From Calamus simplicifolius (taxonomy: Eukaryota > Streptophyta > Magnoliopsida > Arecales > Arecaceae), in NCBI GenBank assembly GCA_900491605.1, contig UESW01001507.1, forward strand, positions 62,001 to 126,000: a DNA stretch of 64,000 nt, written 5' to 3'. This document shows, one piece after another, positions 11,030 to 22,346 of this stretch. The stretch's first letter is position 1. Each line of letters starts with the position of its first letter. A program made the translations under genes and the position numbers. The notes below the pieces were generated by a model. That model made no database searches, was not told where the DNA came from, and saw nothing but the letters and a program-made list of their open reading frames with translations.

Positions 11030-11640
11030 GGAGGTCCTACTTGGATGGCCTGTTGGATTCTACCCGAGTGGCCGCTGGAGTCCTACTACTCTAGGTGGCT
11101 GCTGGAGTCCTACCTAGGTGGCCGCTGGAGTCCTACCTGGGTGGCTGCTCGAGTCCTACCCAGGTGGCCATTTCCAGGTGGTTGGAGTCCTACTCGGATG
11201 GCTACTCAAGTCCTATCCAAGTGGTTAATGGAGTCCTACCTGGGTGGCTGCTAGAGTCCTACCTGGGTGGCTTCTGACGTGGAGTTGGAGAATGTTGTAT
11301 GACGACTGTGAGTTGGGACGTCGATGTCTCCCAACTGTGAGTCGACTAGACTCAACCAACGTAGGGTCGGAGGTGGTCATCCGACGACTGTGAGCCAAGA
11401 GGTTGGCGTCTCCCAACTATGAGTTGAGCGGACTCATCCAAGGCGAAGTCGGGAAGTTGTCATCTAGTGGCTGAGCCGGAAGTTTGACGTCTCCCAAATA
11501 TGAGCCCATTGTAGTCATCTGACTTAGAGCCGGCAAGTCATCATCGTCCAGTGACTGTGAGCCGAGAGGTAGACATCTCAAAACTGTGAGTCCATTGGAG
11601 TCGTACGACATGGAGAAGAATTTGATCTTTATTCCACAAG
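11030..11640. repeat. Second minisatellite block of gypsy-like element
   Basis: 11,030-11,280 is a ~23-bp repeat (GGTGGCTGCTGGAGTCCTAC type). 11,280-11,620 is a longer degenerate repeat with CTGTGAGCCGAGAGGT-like cores spaced roughly 70-80 bp apart. Confidence 0.8.
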
Positions 11641-11779
11641 AAAGCTAAATGATGAAGTAGTATGCTGGGAGCTCCTTTGTGAAATGTCTTGGCGATCCGA
11701 TGAGGTCATTCTTCATTTGGGGAGAGCTTGTCTCCTTCTGCTGATTTGGATACTTCACATACCTTTATGCTAGGACCTG

Positions 11780-12213
11780 CTCCCTAGGGAATCATGTCGA
11801 CTAAAGGTGGGAAGTACTGGTGCTCTCGCTCGGGCTCCTTTCCATGTCGCCATCCGTAAGAGGGGGACTGTTTGGATGGCGAGTGGAAGATCAAGGCCAC
11901 TTAGGGGCTTCACGGTGGTGGTTTTCTTGCTGTGAGCTTGACGGTTGCTCTGGTGAGGCATGGAGGTAGTGAGTCTTTCGACAGGGAGATGTCTTGCGAA
12001 TAGAATGGATGATGGCATGAGCAGCAGCCGCAGGGGGAGCAAAAGTCCCTAGTTGCTGCTGTATGGCCATAGAATATTGCTCCTGCAACTTCTAAACCAC
12101 CGTCACTAGCGCTTGAACTTGATGGGTGAAGGTGGCAAACTAATCAGATTTGGCGATCTGAGGCGGTAACGGTGGTGGGGTAGGAAGGTCATTTTTCGTT
12201 GCTCGATTCACCA
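11780..12213 (-). pseudogene. Possible gypsy gag N-terminus remnant
   Basis: On the minus strand an ATG at 12,213, about 135 bp inside the LTR at 12,347, opens a Pro-rich start (MVNRATKNDLPTPPPLPPQ). It continues through two stops as a Gln/Ala-rich helical region (QEQYSMAIQQQLGTFAPPAA). This composition and position match the N-terminal Gag of plant gypsy elements, but there is no diagnostic motif. No protease, RT or integrase follows, so the element would be non-autonomous. Confidence 0.4.
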
Positions 12214-12346
12214 TGAGGGCTCTCCTGCATGGTTGGTGGAGGTCTCTTGAGCACGCATTGTCACCATCATTTAACTAGAGGGGATGGAGATCTGTTGGTT
12301 GGTATTGTTGATCTGCTTTGCCCTCCCCTTCCTGGTGGATCAATCT

Positions 12347-13316
12347 ATTGTCGCCAAGTTACCTTCCTTGATCGTCAGGGAGCATTCGATCACCATCTCC
12401 AGCGAAGCAGGGATCCTGGTGGGCTTCTCTCGGTTGGGAGCCTACAAAAAGTCCATGGGGCTAGTGACTCCAGCGGAGACCCTCGACGTTCAAGTTAGTG
12501 CTCTGGGCAACAACCGTGAGCTTGAAAGAAAGCTTGAGAGTCTTAGCGAGAGAGATGCTCTATGTGAGCATGTATGTGCTCATCATACTTGGTCGAGGGT
12601 CCCTTTTACCCATTTTATGAAAGTTTGTGGGGGTCATGACGTTCTAGACTGTTAGGGTGTAGCACGTAGTGTAACCCAATTGGCGGGGTCTGCTTCCCGC
12701 ATGGCATGGCAAGATTTGTTCCTCGCATGGCATGTTAGGGTTGGTGAGATTTGTCAGACCTAGGTGGTCATCATTGGATTGGTAGGGCCAAACCCAGGCG
12801 GTCGTCGCTGGATTTGTCCCCCACGTCGCGTCTCTGCTGAAATGTCAAACTGTAAGAAAATCATATCAGCAGTTTGGGCGGTTGGGTCATATGGGTGGTC
12901 CTCACAAGCGGTCTTATCTGGATGGCTGACTGGTGGTCCTACTGGGTGGTCGGATTGGAGGTCCTATCCAAATGGCTGAGTCGTGGTCCTACCTGGGTAG
13001 CTGACTGGAGGTCCTAGCCTAGTGGCGGATTGGAAGGTCCTACCTAGGTGGCCAACTGAAGGTCCTACCCAGGTGGCTGAGTCAAGGTCCTACCTGGGTG
13101 GTCGACTCGAGGTTTTACTCGGATGGCCGACTCGAGATTCTACCCGGATGGCCGATTGGAGGTCTTACTCAAGTAGCCAACTGGGGGTCCCACCTGGATG
13201 GCCGAGTAGATAGGAATTGCTCTAAAGGTGTGATCTCCACCGTTGATTGGTGTAGCTCTATCGATCCTACTAGATGATCTCCACTGTTGATTGGGTGGGG
13301 CTCCATCAGCCCATCA
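12347..13316 (-). mobile_element. Gypsy-like element, LTR at right side (probable 5' LTR)
   Basis: Direct repeat of 6486-7404, including the ~25-bp minisatellite at 12,920-13,205. The right end is CCCATCA at about 13,315, after which copia 3' LTR sequence resumes (GGTAATTCATTGATC). Confidence 0.75.
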
Positions 13317-13405
13317 GTTGGAGGTAATTCATTGATCTTGGCGTTTAATATATTTGATCTATACAATATGCCAGTATGTGTTTTATGCATAGAACTATTT
13401 CCCAC
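13317..13405 (+). mobile_element. Copia 3' LTR, right part
   Basis: It aligns with 2084-2164 of the 5' LTR and ends CCCAC. It completes the LTR begun at 6108. Confidence 0.85.
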
Positions 13406-15411
13406 CTCATGTAGTTATTTTTTTCATAAGTATTTTAGATTTAGAACTTAATTTAGGATTACAAGTCCTATTATATTTATAACTTGTTAAATGTATTTAT
13501 TTTATTTTTAGTATAGAAAGTCTTGCAAATCATCATGGACGTAGGATTTTTATTTAGATTTCTAATATAATTAGTAATTTATTTAAGGCAAAAATATGTT
13601 TTTAGCCCTTAAATTCATGAAAAATTATTTAATTTTTTAATTTAGTTTTTTATATTTTAAAAATCTTATATTCTTAACGTGTTACTTTGATATAAATGCA
13701 TGATGATTTTTTTAATCAATATATCAATTAATTGTTAATTTTAATTAACTTTATTAAGTGAAATGCCAATGATGTAATATTTTTAAAATATGATAGACTA
13801 ATTTACGATAATTAGAAGCTTGAGGTTCAACATAAATTTTGAATGAAAGCTGGGGACCAAAGTGGTTTTAACATTTATTCAACTACCTCCGTTTGAAACT
13901 ACGATGGTGAATTGGTGTAGGAGTTGAATCTAACATTAGCTAGTAAGAGACTTTCCGTAAGCTAGATCAGATGTATATTTTTAAATACAAAACTAATCCA
14001 AAGCGCCTCCACACATTGAGGAGATGGTCGAAGGTTGTTAAATAAATCATTTCATAATAAAGCAGGATCAAACCTGATTAAACTAAACCCTACCAGAACT
14101 TGATTAAATACTCGAAGGAGACGACCTGACTCTCTTTGTTTATTATTAGATTATTATGGGCATAGGAGATTGAACTCAAAATAGTCTTTTTTTTTTTCCC
14201 ATTATACTTCTTCCCAACTATGTTTTTGGTTATACGAGGTGGACAAAATCAACGGCGTAATAGTAGAATGCATAGCGCCGTTGCCACCAAAGTTAGAATA
14301 TTAGATTGTGCTTCGATGCCAAGGCATTCAAAAACCACCCAAACAACTCTCAAAAAAGGCGTAAATTAACTTATTCCAGTCAATGGACCCCTTCCCCCTA
14401 ATCGGGATAAAATTATTTTAGGAAGGAAGGTGGAATAACTTACCTCTTCAAAGGCATTTGAAGGATCACTCCAGTGGTCTTAGATCACCGATGATTCTAA
14501 CTATAGGATGATCCAATCCCTAATGATTAAAAATTACTTTGTTTAATATAGTAAATCACAGTGATAAAAAATCATTATTATCTAATGCTATTACACTTAG
14601 TATGCTATGAAATTCAAGTTTATTAATTATTAGCTATAAAATAGTAAAATTATCCCTATTATTTATATTACTATATATAATAATATAATATATCACATAT
14701 TCTAATACATTAACTAATATTATATAATATATAATAAAATATAATATTATATTATCTCTTATACATTATATCATAAATAAAATATTAATACTACAATATA
14801 ATATATGATATTATTATGCATTATAATATAATAACATATATTTTAATAGATAATATAAAGGATAATACAATATGATTTAATAAATTATGATAAATACACA
14901 ATATCGAATATAATACAATAATAATAAAATAATCATAATACAATGAATTATATTATAATATAATATATTAATTTTATATTTCATGTTATATATAATTATA
15001 TTATATATATATATATATATATATATCTTCTTCAATGGTATTTTGGCCTATAAATCTTAATGCAAGATCACTCTAAGGATCACTTTCTTGATTGGATAGT
15101 GATGCATAAGGTGTAGATGATAAAATAACTTTAGTAGCCAAATAAAATGATTTCATTATCAGATATTCTTGACAAATCATCTATATCATATTTTCTTTTA
15201 TGGTTTTACCCTTACAGTACTATCCCTCACCTTTTACTATAGCATTCTCTTTTCTCTCCAAAGCTTGGGTACGAAGTTATGTACTCCTCAACGGCCAAGC
15301 ATTGAAGGCAAACTCCCCAGCTCTGATCTTGGCTCTAATTTAATCCTAGCCGACCTGGAGTTTCCCGCCGGGGCCCAAATTCGTAAGTGGAGGGCTAAGA
15401 TCGATATTTTA
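13406..15411. other. AT-rich spacer, no gene seen
   Basis: No supported coding region. 14,520-15,030 is extremely AT-rich (mostly TAATA/ATATAA runs), ending in a (TA)n tract at 15,002-15,026. The 130-aa frame starting at 15,169 runs across the MULE boundary and is not considered a gene. Confidence 0.6.
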
Positions 15412-15835
15412 GGAAAAGTCTTTGTACATCATTTTCAATACAGCAAGGCCTACATAGCTGCACCGTCTCTTCTGATTGGTCCACGTAGAGCCTACGTGAA
15501 TGACGTGCCGGGCGGTATGGCCCTGCTACGATGTAACGTTCTGAACGTGACGGCCATTTAAAGCGCTTCGCTTTTTTTAAAAATTAGCATTCAGACGAAA
15601 ATGCCCTTTCCCTCCATTCTATCGTCATTTTACGTTGGATTTATCTGTACAAGAAAAACTCTTTCTTCCCCCTCGCTCTGGCTTTCGGCATGATCCTACG
15701 CCCTTGCTCTGGCTTTCGGCACGATCCTATGCCCTCGCTCTGAGAGTCCGGTCGAAAGAAAATATTTCAGTTTCGAGGCTGGAATACTGGCTACTGGAGT
15801 CTTTGTACAAAAACTTTTGGAAGAAAGCATGAAGT
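15412..15835 (+). repeat. MULE left terminal inverted repeat (~420 bp)
   Basis: It is the inverse of 27,345-27,724. Shared landmarks are AGCAAGGCCTAC, TCTGATTGGTCCAC, GTAACGTTCTGAACGTGA, AAAGCGCTTCGCTTTTTT, TTACGTTGGATTT and TTTCGGCA. The 12-mer AGTCTTTGTACA occurs at its outer end (15,417-15,428) and again at its inner end (15,798-15,809). Confidence 0.93.
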
Positions 15836-16029
15836 AAAAAGTCCTTCTCACTTCTTTGTAAAGCTCCTTTATTACACCAACTGTTTTTTCTTGTTAGAGG
15901 TAGTTAATGCGTGACCAAACCGTTTAATGCGCGGGTAACTTCCTTAGAACAAAACAGTTATGACATTCTGGCAGTCATAACTATTTAGAGTTTACTGTTT
16001 TGTAAGCACGAATGTCATACTCTTTTAAC

Positions 16030-16780
16030 TAGGATGTTATACCTCATGAACTGGGGTGTCGTCAGAGTGTTTCGGCCTATATTCCCCATTATTTTCTGTC
16101 CATATAGCTCTAGTGTCGTCATGCTCGGCCGAAAATCCTTTGCGACACCGCAGTTCAAACATCACGACACCCTAGCGACAACGCTACGACACCCATGCTT
16201 AAAACCTTATGACACCCAAGGAGGAATTCGGCCTAAAATCATTGGTGACACCGTAGTTGAAATGTTATGACACCCTAGCGTTAACGCTACGACACCCATG
16301 CTTATAACCTTCGCGTTCTTCGTATGTTACTTTCCGGGGTGTCGTAGCATTTCTATGGGGTGTCTTTAAATGCTAAAGGGTGTGTCGTGCTTATAACTGA
16401 TAGGTGAAACATTAAGACACCCAAGCGTCAACGCTACGACACCCCGTATGGAGAACAATCCCCGCGACCCCGCTTTAATAGTCAGTCATCGGTGTCGTCG
16501 CCTTAAAGCTAGGGTGTCGTCAGATGAGAACTGGGGTGTCGTTAACAGCCTGAGTCGGTGATGTCGTCGTTCGCGATACCCCAGTTGAAACCTGACGACA
16601 CCCTAGCACCAATTTTACGACACCCGTGCTTATAACTGACCACGAAGAGAAGGCCCGCGACACCCAAGTTACAAACCTAAGACACCCGTTCACGCTTAGG
16701 AGAAAACTTTAGCACATCCCCGGATGAAATCAGTCGGAAAACAGTTACGACATCCAAGCTCCCTTATCCTTCGTCTGGCA
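16030..16780. repeat. Irregular CGACACC/GGTGTCG repeats, left arm outer part
   Basis: More than twenty scattered copies of GACACC in both orientations at roughly 20-40 bp intervals, without a clean higher-order unit. The frames through it are not genes. Confidence 0.85.
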
Positions 16781-16796
16781 GCAAACACAAAAGTCA

Positions 16797-17411
16797 CTAA
16801 AATTTCTTTTTATTCATCACACAAATAAAGACAAGAAGGAAAGAAAAGAAAAAAGTACAGGAGCCCTCACTAGGGCTTGTCATTTTCTCCAGGCGCTGCC
16901 GAGCTCCCCCCACGCTGCGGGCTAACTCGGCGATCTGGCGCTGGAGGGATGCTACTTGCCCCTCCAGCTGGTTGTTGGCCCAACGCAGGACCTCGATCTC
17001 TCTCGTTGAAACGGCCAGGTATTGCTCGGCCGCCCTGTGGAGCCGCTTGCTGTTTGCGAGCGACGATGCAAAGACCTCCACATCGACGGTTACCGTTGTG
17101 CGGCGGCTCCCATGGGTGCCAGTCGATCGCCCTTCGCCTCTAGAAACCATCTCAGTATCCAAAAATTTTGGAAGATCAGCTGAAAAGGTGATTAATGATC
17201 GCATTCCCCCATCCATATTTAAGGTACTCCTGGCGGGTGTTTCGATTGCCCGAGCTATCAGCTCCGGCGCCCTATCGTGGAAACTCGCAACGTGCCACCA
17301 TCTCAGTAGGCGGTCAAAGGAAACGAATGGGTTTTGAACTAGGGCGCCATGGGTTTCAACAAGATAAGAGCGAATGGCAGCAAACACCCAGGAGGAATTC
17401 GCCTCCCTCAT
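16797..17411 (-). CDS. 204-aa coiled-coil protein of unknown function in MULE left arm
   Basis: I do not recognise this family. It is an intact 204-codon frame on the minus strand, much more GC-rich than the surrounding window. Residues ~120-170 form a heptad-like stretch (AAEQYLAVSTREIEVLRWAN, then QLEGQVASLQRQIAELARSV) expected to be a coiled coil. The last ~20 residues are hydrophobic followed by Lys (FFFSFLLVFICVMNKKK), which could be a tail anchor or simply readthrough of a low-complexity 3' end. Its first ~25 codons lie in sequence whose inverted counterpart exists in the right arm (26,884-26,975), but the rest of the ORF has no right-arm counterpart. It could be a captured host fragment or an element gene. 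Confidence 0.5.
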   Translation of the reverse strand: MREANSSWVFAAIRSYLVETHGALVQNPFVSFDRLLRWWHVASFHDRAPELIARAIETPARSTLNMDGGMRSLITFSADLPKFLDTEMVSRGEGRSTGTHGSRRTTVTVDVEVFASSLANSKRLHRAAEQYLAVSTREIEVLRWANNQLEGQVASLQRQIAELARSVGGARQRLEKMTSPSEGSCTFFFSFLLVFICVMNKKKF

Positions 17412-17469
17412 GAATAGAAACCATTAATAAAGAATGAAGAGAGTGTGGGGAAGCCAAATACTACGATGC

Positions 17470-18350
17470 CCTAGTACCAATGCTTCGATACTCGTGCTTA
17501 AAACTGACGAAGGAGAGAATCCCGCGACACTCATGGTGGAATTCAGCCGAAAATCCTTCGTGACACCTCAGTTGAAATCTCACGACACCCTAGCTTTAAG
17601 GTGACGACACCCGTGCTTACAAATGACCACGGAGAGAATCCCAGCGACACCCCTGGTGGAATTCGGCCGAAAATCCTTCGCAACACCCCAGTAGAAACCT
17701 CACGACACCGTAGCTTTAAGGCGACGACACCCGTGCTTAAAACTGGCCACGGAGAGAATCCCAGCGACACCCCTGGTGGAATTTGGCCAAAATCCTTCGC
17801 GACATCCCAGTTGAAATCTCACGACACCCTAGCTTTCAGACAACGACACCCGTACTTAAAACTGACCACGGAGAGAATCCCCGCGACACCCCCTGATGGA
17901 ATTCGGCCGAAAATCATTCGCGACACCATAGTTGAAATCTCACGACACCCTAGCTTTAAGGCGACGACACCCGTGCTTAAAACTGACCACGGAGAGAATC
18001 CCCGCGACACCCCTGTGGAATTCGGCCGAAAATCATTTGCGATACCCCAGTTGAAATCTCACGACACCCTAGCTTTAAGGCAATGACACCCGTGCTTAAA
18101 ACTGACCGCGGAGAGAATCCCCGCGACACCCCTTGGTGGAATTCGCCCGAAAATCCTTCATGACACCCCAGTAGAAACCTCACGACACCGTAGCACCAAT
18201 GCTACGACACCCGTGCTTATAACTGACCACCTAGAGAATCCCCGCAACACCCCAGGTGGATTGAATTTCGGCCGAAAATCCTTTGCGACACCCCAGTTGA
18301 AACATCACGACACCGTAGCACCAATGCTACGACACCCGTGCTTATTGCTT
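17470..18350 (+). repeat. Left CGACACC array, ~120-bp unit, ~7 copies
   Basis: Each unit contains four GACACC(C) heptamers and fixed intervening words: GGTGGAATTCGGCCGAAAAT, CAGTTGAAATCTCAC, TAGCTTTAAGGCGAC, and GTGCTTAAAACTGACCACGG followed by AGAGAATCCC. The right array (25,330-26,880) is the same unit in inverse orientation. Open frames across it (for example 17,601-18,086) are repeat translation. Confidence 0.95.
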
Positions 18351-18359
18351 TAAGGCGAC

Positions 18360-18670
18360 GACCAACCCGCCTTAACAGTCAACGCACGGTGTCGTCGCCT
18401 TAAAGTTAGGGTGTCATCAGATGAGAACTGCGGTGTCGGTAACAGCATGAGTCGGGGATGGTGTCGTTAGGCCCTTCGTCAATATGTTATTAATTGGTGT
18501 CATAATTTTACAGCTTCGGTGTCATTTTTGTAAACTTGGGTGTCGTGACTTCTGAATTCAGATCATAGGTGTCGTATTGTTTTAACCTTCGTATCCTAAT
18601 CCTTTGTCATGATATATTGACAACTAAATCTATGGATATCATTGTTCATGACTGTGTGCCTATATTTCCA
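18360..18670 (+). promoter_or_regulatory. Region upstream of MULE transposase
   Basis: It holds a few GGTGTCG motifs in the orientation opposite to the adjacent array, then AT-rich sequence. TTTCCATAG at ~18,664-18,672 looks like a splice acceptor just before the first transposase codons, so a short 5' exon may lie in this segment. No clear TATA box was chosen. Confidence 0.4.
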
Positions 18671-18672
18671 TA

Positions 18673-21064
18673 GACGATGCTGAAATTAAAGATCGGAAAG
18701 AAATCGATAACATTCCCGGCCGTGCACCTTCACCCGTCGCTCCAAATGCAGTGGATGATACTGTAGTTCCTCAAACTGGAATGGAATTCAATTCAGCAGA
18801 TGATGTATATACGTTCTACAATGGATATGCGAAACGAGTTGGTTTTGGAATCACAACAGTGTGTAGCAGGGCCAACAACAAAAAATAACTTTGCTTCAAG
18901 CACCTGGCGTGTTGGAGGCAAGGAAAATCTAGAAAAAAGAGAAGAGTATGAATTATAGGGATACTGGAAAGTTGATTGTATGGCATCCATAAAAGCAAGA
19001 CTAAATGCTACAAGTGGTAAGTGGATATTGGATGAGGTTTCTCTAGAACATAACCATGGGATGTCCATAACATCAACTGGTTATCTACGGTCGCATAGGA
19101 GGATCAGCACACCAGAGAAGGCAGAGATCAGCTATTTACATGCCATGAATGTTTCGACAACTCAGATATACTCTGCCATAGCAAGGAGAAAAGGGGGCAG
19201 AAGACAATTGGATTTCACCGAGAAGGATGCTCGTAACTTCATTTGTCGCGAACGTCAGTCTAAGCTGAAAGAAGGAGATGCTCTCGATGGTAATTCATTT
19301 CACCGAAATGCAACTTAGAAATTCCAATTTCTTCTATACCTTAGACCTCAATGATAATGGTCATCTGAGGTCTGTCTTCTGGATTCATCCAAGGTCAAGA
19401 TTGGCATGCACATACTTCGGCGATGTTCTAAGCTTTGACTCAACCTACTTAACAAACAGATATCAAATGCCTTTTTGTCCATTCGTCGGGGTCAACCATC
19501 ATGGACAGTCCACTTTGCTTGGTTGCGCATTGTTGTCTGATGAGAGCACTGAGACATATAAATGGGTTTTTCAGGCATGGCTGGATGCAAATGGTAGTCA
19601 AGCACCTATTGCCATAATAACTGACCAAGATAAGGCAATCGAGGCTGCTGTCAAAGAAGTTTTTCCTAACACACGACATCGATTTTGTCTTTGGCATATA
19701 TTGAAGAAGATACCTGAAAAGATTGGCCACATTTGCACGGCAAATCCTAAGTTTATGGTTGATTTCGATGAGGCGATATATGATTCATTGACCATACAGT
19801 CATTCGAGGAAAGGTGGGCACATATTATAGAGAAATATAAAGAATGCAAGTCTATAGATTGGTTAAATGTCCTTTACGAATGTCAGGATAAATGGGTCCC
19901 AATTTACCTAAAGGATACATTCTTCGCATGTTTGTATGTCATTGTCTTTGGTTCATGTTTGCGTTCAACGCTTTTTTTGTTGACAAAATTTTGAACAGGA
20001 ATGTCATCTTCACAAAGAAGCGAGGGCATAAATCACTTCTTCGATGGGTTTATAAATTCGAAGACTACACTAACGGAGTTCATAGGTAAGTACGAAGATG
20101 CCTTGGAAAAAAGATACGAGCCGAAAATGAGGAAGATAATAGGACGTTGCAAACGATTGCTTTCCTAAAGACATCATCACCTTTTGAGAGACAAGCTGCA
20201 GGAAGGTATACAAGGCACATTTTCAAAAAATTTCAGAATGAGATCCTTGAAATGGCTGCATCAAATACTAAATTGATCAAGGAAGCTGGCAACTGTTATG
20301 TATATTCTGTAAAGTCAGACGAAAGGATTGAAGTCGATGGAATTGGCAAGGAGATGATCAAAGATCATATCGTGTCATACGATAGAAATATTGAGGATGT
20401 CCAATGCCAGTGCGATCCTTTCAGTTCAAGGGGTACCTGTGTAGGCATGCCTTGTTGGTTCTTCATCAAAGTGACGTATTTCGTTTACCAGATAAATACT
20501 TCTTGAAGAGATGGTGCAAGGACATAAATACCAATTCGATGAATTCGACTGCAATACTGAAGGTTATGATAAAAGCACACGAAAATCATGGTACGCAGTG
20601 ACAATTTTTTAATTGAAATGTCTTAATATATATTTTCGTTAATATTATGTTAATGATTGTAGATATAGTTTGCTGAGTCATCGGATGATGAAGCTCGCAG
20701 AGATAGCCTCCATGTCTAAGATGCATTTAATATAGTGATAGATGGTCTAACACCTATATTCAAAATTACTGTGGATGCCAACTGCGCAGCTAAACCAGGT
20801 ACAGAGCTTGTAATTCAAGATCCTGAACAAATTAGGACGAAAGGTCGCCCAAGAGAGAACAGATTAAAGAGTGGAGTCGAGAAGAAGTCAAAAAGATCAA
20901 GAAAAATTTTGGTCAAGGAAAGAGCTGCTTCAAGCAACAGGCAGACTTGTTTGCAGTCAATTAATACCGGAGAGGACAAGGAAAGAATTGTACCACCTTC
21001 CGAAGCTTTGATGGACGAATTTGATGCTTATGTATTGAGTCAACTTACACAGGAGCATATATAA
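18673..21064 (+). pseudogene. FAR1/MuDR-type MULE transposase, frameshifted
   Basis: All parts of a plant FAR1-like Mutator transposase are present in order. First is the FAR1 zinc-binding DNA-binding region (GMEFNSADDVYTFYNGYAKRVGF, with a C-terminal EHNHG). Next is the MULE DDE core (first Asp in LSFDSTYLTNRYQMPF at ~19,437; IITDQDKAIEAAVKEVFPNT; FCLWHI; the Glu in SQRSEGINHFF near 20,010). A SWIM zinc finger follows (CQCDPFSS...LCRHALLVLH, 20,404-20,470), then a basic tail (TKGRPRENRLKSGVEKKSK). The frame is broken near 18,885, 18,950, 19,300, 20,150 and 20,430. A segment at ~19,933-19,998 between FFA and the QRSEG block looks like an intron ending TTTTGAACAG, but its donor is not canonical. 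The transposase would bind the element ends in the nucleus and excise it. Confidence 0.88.
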
Positions 21065-21069
21065 AACAC

Positions 21070-22145
21070 GGGTGTCGTAACTTTCTAACTAGGGTGACTT
21101 GGTCGCAAATGAAGTGCTTTCAAACTAGGGTGTCTATTTCAGTCAAATGAAGTACTTTTAGTGCGACGACATCCCAGCTCCGGGCTAACGACTCCCTACA
21201 TGTAGCACGACGACACTCGAAAGGTGAAATCCTACGACATTTCAGTACTCACGAAAGGACACCGAAGCTTTTAGCGCGACGACACCCCAGCTCCTGGCTA
21301 ACGACTCCCTAGCTCTAGCGCGGCGACACCTGAAAGACGAAATCCTTCGACATCCCAGTACTCACGCGATGACACCAAAGCTTTTAGCGCGACGATACCC
21401 CAGCTTTTGGCTAAGACTCCATAGCTCTAGCGCGGCGACACCCGAAAGGCGAAATCTTTCGACATCCCAGTACTCACGAAAGGACACCGAAGCTTTTAGC
21501 ACGATGACACCCCAGCTCTTGGCTAACGACTCCCTAGCTCTAGCGCGGTGACACCGAAAGGCGAAATCCTTCGACATCCCAGTACTCACAAAAGGACACC
21601 GAAGCTTTTAGCGCGACGACACCCTAGCTCTTGGCTAACGACTCCCTAGCTCTAGCGCGGCGACACCCAAAAGGCGAAATCCTTCGACATCCCAGTACTC
21701 ATGAAAGGACACCGAAGCTTTTAGCGCAACGACACCCCAGCTCTTGGATAACGACTCCATAGCTCTAGCGCGGCGACACCCGAAAGGCGAAATCCTTCGA
21801 CATCCCAGTACTCACAAAAGGACACCGAAGCTTTTAGCGGACGACACCCCAGCTCTTGGCTAACGACTCATAGCTCTAGCGCGGCGACACCCGAAAGGCG
21901 AAATCCTTCGACATCCCAGTACTCATGAAAGGACATCGAAGCTTTTAGCGCAACGACACCCCAGCTCTTGGCTAATGACTCCCTAGCTCTAGCGCGGCGA
22001 CACCCGAAAGGCGAAATCCTTCGACATCCCAGTACTCACGCGACGACACCGAAGCTTTTAGCGCGACGACACCCCAGCTCTTGGCTAACGACTCCATAGC
22101 TCTAGCGTGGCGACACCCGAAAGGCGAAATCCTTCGACATCCCAA
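21070..22145 (+). repeat. Central CGACACC array, ~112-bp unit, ~9 copies
   Basis: Unit words: GACACCGAAGCTTTTAGCGC, GACGACACCCCAGCTCTTGG, CTAACGACTCCCTAGCTCTA, GCGCGGCGACACCCGAAAGG, and CGAAATCCTTCGACATCCCA followed by GTACTCAC. It differs from the arm units except for the GACACC heptamer. It fills the gap between the 3' ends of the two convergent element genes. Confidence 0.95.
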
Positions 22146-22346
22146 CGCTTAATTTACGATACTGTAGTGTTCAATTTACGACATCATATGAAAACTTAAG
22201 AAATTATGAAGTAGAAAAGGCAAAAATATGAATAAATTGAGGACACCCCTGTTCTCAATATAAAATTTGTGCATTTGCATTAAATCTGAATCAGTGTTAA
22301 TATGAATAAATTACATTCAATTTTCATTCAAAGAAGAATTAAAAAA

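Noticed and set aside
11770..12655. Frames of 89-123 codons at 12.2-12.7 kb as genes
   Set aside because: They lie across the LTR boundary of the gypsy-like element and have no domains; only the minus-strand gag-like start was retained, at low confidence.
15169..15561. 130-codon frame with a hydrophobic start
   Set aside because: It runs across the left end of the MULE and ends inside the TIR, so it is not a gene of either side.
17601..18086. 161-codon open frame and several similar frames at 17.5-18.2, 21.4-21.6 and 25.3-26.9 kb
   Set aside because: They are translations of CGACACC tandem units; the same words recur with unit periodicity and occur on both strands.
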